IMG/VR virus record: IMGVR_UViG_3300031251_000020
Location: 1 to 63,673 of that record
Origin: a virus
Strand: one strand, 5' to 3'
Length of the DNA: 63,673 nt
Shown: piece by piece, positions 59,198 to 63,673 of the stretch
Numbering within the stretch: the stretch's first letter is position 1
Layout of the letters: every line of letters begins with the position of its first letter
Made by a program: the position numbers and the translations under genes
Notes under the pieces: model-generated
The model's database searches: none
Told to the model about the DNA's origin: nothing
What the model saw: only the letters and a program-made list of their open reading frames with translations

Positions 59198-59518
59198 TTA
59201 GTAGCTCCACGTCGGCTTCTTGAGCGAACAGAACCTTGCCTCCGCACGAATGAGAGCGCGCAGCTCCTTGCTCATGACCTTGCGGGCGTGCGCGTACGCC
59301 GGCGCCTGCACGTAGTCCGGCCGGCGCTGGATGCTCGTGCCCGGCCATTGTATATGGTACCCACGCTTGTGCATCTCCGCTTCATAGAGCGCGGCAGCAT
59401 GCCGGCCCCGCTCGTACGCCACGGCGATGCCAGTGCGGCAGCGCTCGTACTTGGGCGGCGTCGGCAGGGACAGGAGCCTGTCCTGCCAGCCTGCATTGAA
59501 GGCGTGGGAAATGCTCAT
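59198..59518 (-). CDS. Hypothetical protein, 106 aa
   Basis: ATG 59518 overlaps the upstream stop (ATGA). Product MSISHAFNAGWQDRLLSLPT, then YERCRTGIAVAYERGRHAAA. Basic, helical, resembling small phage proteins of unknown role. Contains one ACCATATAC motif (59350-59358) in its coding sequence. Confidence 0.55.
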   Translation of the reverse strand: MSISHAFNAGWQDRLLSLPTPPKYERCRTGIAVAYERGRHAAALYEAEMHKRGYHIQWPGTSIQRRPDYVQAPAYAHARKVMSKELRALIRAEARFCSLKKPTWSY

Positions 59519-59754
59519 GCCTGCCACCGTGTGCCGTTAAGCTGGATCGCTTCGGCGTGCATAGGTGAGATCTGCTGCCGGCGCACGTAATCCTCCGCTT
59601 CCTCGTCGGTCTTGAAGGGCGGCATCAGTTGGGAAAAGTTGCGATCGTAGCGCCATACAGCATCATCGTAGCGCTGTATCTCATAGAGGCCGTCGTCACG
59701 CTGCGACAGCACCCAGCCTTCGTAACGGGCTTGATGGTCTTTGTAGTGTTTCAA
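59515..59754 (-). CDS. Hypothetical protein, 79 aa (TTG start)
   Basis: I place the start at TTG 59754, five bases after GGAGG; the frame is open further up, but that would overlap the preceding gene. Product LKHYKDHQARYEGWVLSQRD, YEIQRYDDAVWRYDRNFSQL, FKTDEEAEDYVRRQ. Looks like a small domain of the kind that reads W.L.....GLYEI.R.DD, common in phages. Confidence 0.55.
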   Translation of the reverse strand: MKHYKDHQARYEGWVLSQRDDGLYEIQRYDDAVWRYDRNFSQLMPPFKTDEEAEDYVRRQQISPMHAEAIQLNGTRWQA

Positions 59755-59873
59755 TCGAACCTCCGCAGGTAAGAGCGTATGGCGTGGGTGACCAGCCACA
59801 GCGTGCAGCCGATGAGCAGCAGGACGAACGCCAGCCAGAGCGTGCTACTCGTCGCGTCGGCAACTGTTGTCAT
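59751..59873 (-). CDS. Membrane micro-protein, 40 aa
   Basis: ATG 59873 from a GATAACACATG leader. Product MTTVADATSSTLWLAFVLLL, then IGCTLWLVTHAIRSYLRRFD. One long membrane helix with a basic C-terminus. Its stop overlaps the next TTG. Confidence 0.5.
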   Translation of the reverse strand: MTTVADATSSTLWLAFVLLLIGCTLWLVTHAIRSYLRRFD

Positions 59874-59883
59874 GTGTTATCTC

Positions 59884-60318
59884 CTAAGGTCCGCCGTACT
59901 TTATGATGAACGGATCCCAGCGCAGCACCTCGATGCGGTGCGCCTTGTTTCTTGTCATTGACATGCCGGCACGAGCAGCACTGGTAAGCGCGCGCCACTC
60001 GCGCAGCTTGCCGACGTCTTCCATGAGCGACTTTAGGTGTTTGCTCAGCGGCTTGCGGCTATGCTTGTGCGCCGGCTCCACTCCCTTGCGCCACGGACGA
60101 TTGTGAATGCACTCGCACAACGTCTGCACGTAGAAGCCTGTGTATGGTTCCGGCGGCATGGCGGGCAAGTCGTAGGCGCGGCAGACTTCCACGTAGATCT
60201 CCCACTTGTCGCGGGTTACCTCCGCAGGCACGAGGTAGAGCCACTTCGTACCCCACTCAAGCGTTACGTCGGGATCGGCCAGCTTGGCCGTGGCTTGGAA
60301 CTCTTGATAGTCGATCAT
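59884..60318 (-). CDS. Hypothetical protein, 144 aa
   Basis: ATG 60318 overlaps the stop of the micro-protein before it. Product MIDYQEFQATAKLADPDVTL, WEIYVEVCRAYDLPAMPPEP, then a basic C-terminus (HKHSRKPLSKHLKSLMEDVG). Not recognised. Contains one ACCATACAC motif (60140-60148). Confidence 0.55.
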   Translation of the reverse strand: MIDYQEFQATAKLADPDVTLEWGTKWLYLVPAEVTRDKWEIYVEVCRAYDLPAMPPEPYTGFYVQTLCECIHNRPWRKGVEPAHKHSRKPLSKHLKSLMEDVGKLREWRALTSAARAGMSMTRNKAHRIEVLRWDPFIIKYGGP

Positions 60319-60398
60319 CAATCGTGCCAACCGTTCGAGTTGCTGTTCATCGCCCAGATGCAGGCAATGATGACGAGTATCATGCCGAGACTGCTCAT
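60318..60398 (-). CDS. 26-aa membrane micro-protein, paralogue of 2642-2725
   Basis: Leader GGTAACACATG at 60396-60406. Product MSSLGMILVIIACIWAMNSN plus SNGWHD, nearly the same as the peptide at 2642-2725 apart from the first residues. The repeat of a 26-27 aa membrane peptide on opposite strands of the genome supports function rather than chance. Confidence 0.7.
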   Translation of the reverse strand: MSSLGMILVIIACIWAMNSNSNGWHD

Positions 60399-60414
60399 GT
60401 GTTACCTTTCAGAG

Positions 60415-60633
60415 TCAAGCGTGGTATGAATTGTGACACGACCTGCTGCAGAACAGGCCACGGTGCTCGTCGATGCGGCCGCCGTCACTTTCCGTGCGGT
60501 ACTGGTACAGATGAAACATACCAGCCTTCGTCTTGCGCACGCCGCCACACCAGCCGCACGCCTGCGACACGACCTCTACAGTCTTGCGATGTGTCTCGCT
60601 GCGAGCGAACGGATCGCGTGAGATATAAGCCAT
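60415..60633 (-). CDS. Zinc-ribbon/treble-clef small protein, 72 aa
   Basis: Product MAYISRDPFARSETHRKTVE with CGWCGGVRKTK and FCSRSCHNSYHA: a four-Cys C..C...C...C zinc site with a trailing HxxxxH. This is the small treble-clef pattern common in phage early genes. May bind nucleic acid. Confidence 0.65.
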   Translation of the reverse strand: MAYISRDPFARSETHRKTVEVVSQACGWCGGVRKTKAGMFHLYQYRTESDGGRIDEHRGLFCSRSCHNSYHA

Positions 60634-60636
60634 GTG

Positions 60637-60783
60637 TTACCCCTTCAGGTGTTCTTCGATCTGACGGATCAATACTCGAGCCTGACCTTTGGTCGAGCCG
60701 TCCCAGTTGTCGGCCTTGCCCGACACCCAGTGCCGCAGCATGGCGAGCGCATCAATCAGGAGCTCGCGTTCGTGGTCGGTCAT
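60637..60783 (-). CDS. Hypothetical helical protein, 48 aa
   Basis: Leader GAGGTAACACATG. Product MTDHERELLIDALAMLRHWV, then TKGQARVLIRQIEEHLKG. Two helices; not recognised. Confidence 0.5.
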   Translation of the reverse strand: MTDHERELLIDALAMLRHWVSGKADNWDGSTKGQARVLIRQIEEHLKG

Positions 60784-60831
60784 GTGTTACCTCCGTGGGT
60801 TGACTTGTAGTGCGGATCGTTGCCGACACCG

Positions 60832-61578
60832 CTAGATGGGCGCCGTCGGATCAGGCAAGTCGAGCGCCTCCTGCACGCTGTGTATGGTACGGGCCTCGTG
60901 CTTCGGCGGGTAGCCCAGCGGCTGTTCGGTCAGCCACTCGGCATAGAGCTCCTGTATCGCCGCAGGCGATGGGTTCATGTTGCGCGGGTTGCTGAACTGC
61001 ATGGACCTGTAGAGGTAAAGAGCGAACGGTACCGCGGTAGAGCTGGCCGCTTTCAGGCGGCGCGCATCTATCCGCCGCTCATGAGGCGGCTGCTTGTCGT
61101 AGCGCGGACCGGGCTGCACACCTAGCTTGATGCCGAGATAGCGCAACGGTGACACGCCTCGTGGTCCCCAAGGATACTGCGGATTAGTCAACGGCTTGCG
61201 CCGCACCTTGTCGAAGGGTGTGTTGAGCAGCAGCGCCGGCATTTGTGCCTGCATCATGAGGATGATGTTGTACTCCGGCCGGTTGTGCGGCTTGGCATTG
61301 CGAGTGAACACGGCAGGGCGATCAGTGCTGACCACCTTGTATTGCCAGTCATCCACGTTGCGTCCCTGATCCACCAACAGGTGAAGCACTGACGCAGGCG
61401 GCTTATAGGTCGCCCGATGGGTGCGGATGGCGTGTGACCAGTTGGTCAGGCGCTTGCGTAGGTTGTCCGTCGAGCCCACGTAGACCTTGCCCGTCGGCTT
61501 ATGCCGGAGCAAATAGGTGCCGTAGGTTTCGGGGAGGGCTTTGAGAGTGCCGGTGAGATGGTGCCAGATAGGTTCCAT
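60832..61578 (-). CDS. GIY-YIG endonuclease
   Basis: 248 aa, first gene of the leftward operon. The GIY-YIG motif is clear: YGTYLLRHKPTGKVYVGSTD followed by NLRKRLTNW, with Tyr, Arg and the expected spacing; a downstream NRPEYNIIL carries the Glu/Asn positions. The C-terminal ~110 residues, GPRGVSPLRYLGIKLGVQPG and onward, are a probable DNA-binding part. Likely a homing nuclease. Confidence 0.85.
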   Translation of the reverse strand: MEPIWHHLTGTLKALPETYGTYLLRHKPTGKVYVGSTDNLRKRLTNWSHAIRTHRATYKPPASVLHLLVDQGRNVDDWQYKVVSTDRPAVFTRNAKPHNRPEYNIILMMQAQMPALLLNTPFDKVRRKPLTNPQYPWGPRGVSPLRYLGIKLGVQPGPRYDKQPPHERRIDARRLKAASSTAVPFALYLYRSMQFSNPRNMNPSPAAIQELYAEWLTEQPLGYPPKHEARTIHSVQEALDLPDPTAPI

Positions 61579-61736
61579 GCGGAGATATTACTCACAATAA
61601 GGGATGATGTAAAGGAATAAATATAATCGCTTGTTAAAATTTATCGTAATGACAGCGCGACTAATGCACATTGGCTTGAGTTATCATGTCCTTGAAAATA
61701 GCGCGACAAAAGCCAGACTAGAGAACGCTGGTTTAC

Positions 61737-61745
61737 GTATATGGT
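61737..61745 (-). promoter_or_regulatory. ACCATAYAC motif: one of nine exact minus-strand copies
   Basis: Copies (plus-strand coordinates): 38405, 44767, 49252, 55150, 57158, 59350, 60140, 60880, 61737, each nine bases long. Near copies at 52382 (one extra base) and 53453 (last base changed). Extended consensus GNACCATAYAC on the minus strand. In coding regions it falls in all three codon phases. All point in the direction of the leftward operon. Candidate phage promoter or protein-binding site. Confidence 0.6.
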
Positions 61746-61956
61746 TCCGTTACCGGAATAGTTACCAAAGCTGAACCATCGGCTCTCAAACACAGCTCCT
61801 CAAACTTGTGTTATATCCTATATATTTTTAATAAGTTAATAAATATAAGTAAATGCGCTGTTATCTCTGCGGTCTCGGATGCTCTAAATTATTGACAAAC
61901 TTACACTAGAACAAGTTCTCCTGCTTTTCGTGCCGTTATTGTAAAAACACAGCACT

Positions 61957-61980
61957 CCCAGTTATCATGTAATAACTGGG
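61957..61980. terminator. Hairpin downstream of the right-end leftward genes
   Basis: CCCAGTTAT (61957-61965), 6-nt loop, ATAACTGGG (61972-61980). On the minus strand it ends about 45 bases after gene 62026-62847 and is followed by AGTGCTGTGTTTTTAC, a T-rich run at some distance. Probable terminator that separates the right-end genes from the main early operon. Confidence 0.5.
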
Positions 61981-62025
61981 TTATTGTCTGTTGTTACCTG
62001 TGCAGGTCTCTCCGTGCCGGCTAAA

Positions 62026-62847
62026 CTACGCCGCCGCCGGCTGCGTGAGCCGCGCCACAGCGGCCCGATGCCGGTCAACCAGCGACGACGCCTCGGCCTG
62101 CGCCTTTGCTGCCGCTTCCTTGGCCTTGTCGGCCTGCTTGCGCATGCCCGTGCTGCCGCCCAGCTCACGGATGCGGGTCATGAGCGAGCCCGCCGCTTCG
62201 GTCAGCGCCTCGATGCTCTCCTCCGAGACTGGATCGTCCTTGGCGTCGATCAGTTTTTCCATCTGCTTGACCACTTTCTCTAAGCGATCCGCCTCTTCCG
62301 GCACATCGCCCGCCGGCTTGAGCAGCAGCCCGCCGATCACATCGTCGTCGAGGATCTTGTCGGGTTGCTGCAACTGAAAACGCGCAACCTTGACGAGCCC
62401 ATCGAACGGCGAGTAGTCGAGTCCATCGTTGGCGAGCTTCAACGCCTTCTGCGCCTCGACCACCTTGTTGCACAATTCCATGCCGTTGACGTGTGTCAAC
62501 AGCCCGAGCTTGATGGCGGTCCGCAGCTTGCTCACCTGCTGCTTGGCGCTGGCCTGCGGCTTCCAGCCTACGCCTTGCGTCATGGCGACCTGTTTGGAGT
62601 AGCGGTCGAAGATGTCTTCCGCTTCGTCCGGACTCTCGACGACACGCTTGCGATGCACCGCGCTGGCATTGCCGCCGCATGACGCCTCGCATGTCACGAG
62701 GAACAATCCCGGCCTGCTGTTGTCGCCGAGTCCTTCGGCCTTGCCAAGGCTGGCAATGCGCGCGTGAAAGCTACGCTTCGTAGGCGCGCCGTCTTCGATA
62801 TTGTCGCTCGGAGAAGTGTCGACCATTGAAACAATCATTCCGTCCAT
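62026..62847 (-). CDS. Conserved phage protein, copy 2 (complete, 273 aa)
   Basis: Complete paralogue of the gene at 1-784. N-terminus MDGMIVSMVDTSPSDNIEDG, middle GWKPQASAKQQVSKLRTAIK and GLLTHVNGMELCNKVVEAQK, then a coiled coil (EADRLEKVVKQMEKLIDAKD, GMRKQADKAKEAAAKAQAEA). Leader with a perfect dyad (ACCTTAAGAGGTAACACATG). An 11-residue insertion near residue 60 (SCGGNASAVHR) distinguishes it from copy 1. Function unknown. Confidence 0.8.
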   Translation of the reverse strand: MDGMIVSMVDTSPSDNIEDGAPTKRSFHARIASLGKAEGLGDNSRPGLFLVTCEASCGGNASAVHRKRVVESPDEAEDIFDRYSKQVAMTQGVGWKPQASAKQQVSKLRTAIKLGLLTHVNGMELCNKVVEAQKALKLANDGLDYSPFDGLVKVARFQLQQPDKILDDDVIGGLLLKPAGDVPEEADRLEKVVKQMEKLIDAKDDPVSEESIEALTEAAGSLMTRIRELGGSTGMRKQADKAKEAAAKAQAEASSLVDRHRAAVARLTQPAAA

Positions 62848-62864
62848 GTGTTACCTCTTAAGGT

Positions 62865-62966
62865 TCAAGTGTTACGCGCTAGGCAGAAGCTCACTCGCAC
62901 GCGCCAGAAGCGAATGAACATGATCCCGCCGACCTTGCGAGCGGCGAAGTTAATCGGGTTCAACAT
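62865..62966 (-). CDS. 33-aa basic micro-protein, copy 2
   Basis: MLNPINFAARKVGGIMFIRF plus WRVRVSFCLARNT. Matches the copy at 809-907 except at a few positions. Stop TGA lies within the leader of the next gene, so the last residues (ARNT) come from leader-like DNA. Confidence 0.6.
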   Translation of the reverse strand: MLNPINFAARKVGGIMFIRFWRVRVSFCLARNT

Positions 62967-62969
62967 GTG

Positions 62970-63167
62970 TTACTTTCCCTTGACCAGAACATTGACCCGC
63001 GAGGCGCGATAGATCCATGTGGCTTGAACGATTTTCGCCGCGCCTTTCGTGGTTTGGTACGCTGGCGCTATCGTATCCAGCGTCTCGCGCATCCCATACA
63101 TCGCCTTGCGCTTGACCTTGTAGATGCCTCGCGCCGTGCGTGTCGGACACACTTGAAACGTTGACAT
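62970..63167 (-). CDS. Hypothetical basic protein, 65 aa
   Basis: Product MSTFQVCPTRTARGIYKVKR, ending RASRVNVLVKGK. Positional counterpart of 913-1167, sharing only MSTF.V.PTR.A.G at the start. Very basic. Unknown. Confidence 0.5.
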   Translation of the reverse strand: MSTFQVCPTRTARGIYKVKRKAMYGMRETLDTIAPAYQTTKGAAKIVQATWIYRASRVNVLVKGK

Positions 63168-63170
63168 GTG

Positions 63171-63266
63171 TTACTCCTCGATCTCGCTGCGATCGCGCAC
63201 CAGAACGATGCCAGCGCCGAAGCATGCGCCAGCGATGAAGAAACCGGCAAAGAAGAACCAGATCAT
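63171..63266 (-). CDS. 31-aa membrane micro-protein
   Basis: Perfect dyad leader (AACCTCATGAGGTAACACATG). Product MIWFFFAGFFIAGACFGAGI plus VLVRDRSEIEE: one membrane helix and an acidic tail. Absent from the left-end copy, so the two copies differ in gene content. Confidence 0.55.
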   Translation of the reverse strand: MIWFFFAGFFIAGACFGAGIVLVRDRSEIEE

Positions 63267-63285
63267 GTGTTACCTCATGAGGTTT
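63264..63285 (-). repeat. Start-associated leader repeat (representative copy)
   Basis: Consensus AACCT-N4-AGGTAACACATG. Exact GGTAACACATG copies end in the start codon at (plus) 1735, 1828, 4120, 4930, 13381, 16669, 36261 and (minus start) 784, 907, 1167, 37540, 45755, 52644, 52869, 54427, 54637, 55127, 56759, 58007, 58768, 59181, 60398, 60633, 60783, 62847, 63266. At least 14 carry exact ACCT/AGGT arms with a variable 4-nt loop. AGGT supplies the Shine-Dalgarno, so the dyad could hide or expose the ribosome site. Confidence 0.85.
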
Positions 63286-63327
63286 CGTATTCGTGAACCT
63301 ACACGGTGGCATAGGTTCACGAATACG
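63286..63327. terminator. 15-bp perfect stem hairpin
   Basis: CGTATTCGTGAACCT (63286-63300), 12-nt loop, AGGTTCACGAATACG (63313-63327). Lies between the leftward gene starting at 63266 and the conserved block, the place taken by the GC hairpin 1218-1244 in copy 1. Terminator or insulator between divergent units. Confidence 0.55.
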
Positions 63328-63649
63328 GGGGCAGCGCGTCCGAATTGACGGCTGGCGCCTTTCGCCCCTGTAGTCGGTGATCCATCGTCTCGCGCGACCT
63401 AGCTTTAGGCTACAGTCTAGGCTTGTCAGGCCGTGTGATCCTCGCGCTCAAACCGAGTGGATCTTTGTCCGTGCTGCGCTTGTTAGGTGCTCGGTGGCCC
63501 GCGCTCCGTAGGGGAGGCATTGTTTCATCCGATGGCAACTACAGCAATTCGTCCATGACCCCCGGGGGTAACTGGACAGGGGGGCGGCCGCCCGGGATTT
63601 TGTTTCATCGGGTTGAAATATAGAAAACCTAAAATCCCAAATATTCCCA
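63328..63649. other. Structured non-coding region, copy 2 (conserved block 63536-63622)
   Basis: No gene seen in ~320 bases. Shares CAACTACAGCAATTCGTCC and TTCATCGGGTTGAAATATA with 1464-1550; between them lies a GC-rich palindrome (GGGCGGCCGCCC near 63583). The rest has diverged from the left copy. Confidence 0.45.
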
Positions 63650-63673
63650 TTGACATTACACGTCCCAAGTGTT
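63650..63673 (+). promoter_or_regulatory. Truncated sigma70-type promoter, copy 2
   Basis: TTGACA at 63650-63655 preceded by ATTCCCA and followed by a 17-nt spacer ending AAGTGT, as at 1578. The window stops at the first base of the expected -10. Confidence 0.45.

Larger units (their letters stand above)
61579..61990. other. AT-rich leader/control region of the leftward operon
   Basis: About 410 bp with no convincing gene, much AT-richer than the rest. Minus-strand TTAACT, 18-nt spacer and TATAAC (around 61842-61812) is a possible sigma70 promoter. It holds one exact ACCATATAC motif (61737-61745). Runs such as TATATTTTTAATAAG could ease melting, so an origin is possible. The next downstream gene is the GIY-YIG nuclease at 61578. 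Confidence 0.5.

Overview
The window is almost entirely a tailed bacteriophage genome (Caudoviricetes). The gene set points to a short-tailed, podovirus-like virion: TerL, a large portal, scaffold, HK97-fold-type capsid, a connector, fibres, and three large proline/alanine-rich internal (ejection) proteins, the last 2,152 aa long. I see no tape measure, sheath, integrase, repressor, tRNA, CRISPR array or phage RNA polymerase, so a lytic lifestyle is the simplest reading. High GC, GTG/TTG starts, DUF3309-like and Tat/lipobox-like features suggest a proteobacterial host, possibly alphaproteobacterial; the species cannot be told.

Layout. 1-1.17 kb: leftward genes that are diverged copies of the leftward genes at 62.03-63.27 kb, each copy followed by a structured non-coding block and a sigma70-type rightward promoter. 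1.6-5.26 kb: a rightward accessory cluster of small genes, including a simple-sequence repeat that breaks a reading frame, micro-membrane proteins, a GIY-YIG-like protein and a Tad2/DUF2829 anti-defence homologue. 5.26-7.26 kb: terminase genes on the minus strand. 7.34-36.7 kb: rightward late operon: portal, scaffold, capsid, connector, a tail protein with a tripled domain, fibres with Sec signal peptides, holin-like and lipoprotein genes, tail and ejection proteins. 36.6-61.6 kb: leftward early/replication operon: primase-helicase, a putative ssDNA-binding protein, SNF2 helicase, VRR-NUC, Cas4/RecB-like nuclease, family A DNA polymerase, a MoxR-type AAA+ ATPase with a VWA/HExxH partner, homing endonucleases and dozens of small genes.

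Three genome-wide systems stand out. (i) Most small genes begin with the same leader, GGTAACACATG (26 exact copies by eye), usually preceded by ACCT-N4-AGGT dyad symmetry. This is analogous to the start-associated sequences of cluster K mycobacteriophages, and copies of the dyad also lie inside genes and a promoter. (ii) Ten small leftward genes encode a rapidly diverging family with a Trp-rich N-terminus and an EI.IWDHL-type C-terminus; I do not recognise this family. (iii) Nine exact copies of ACCATAYAC occur on the minus strand only between 38 and 62 kb, in all three coding phases and once in the AT-rich leader, which makes them candidate phage promoters or protein-binding sites.

Many gene starts overlap the previous stop (ATGA, GTGA, TGATG), so translation within operons is probably coupled.
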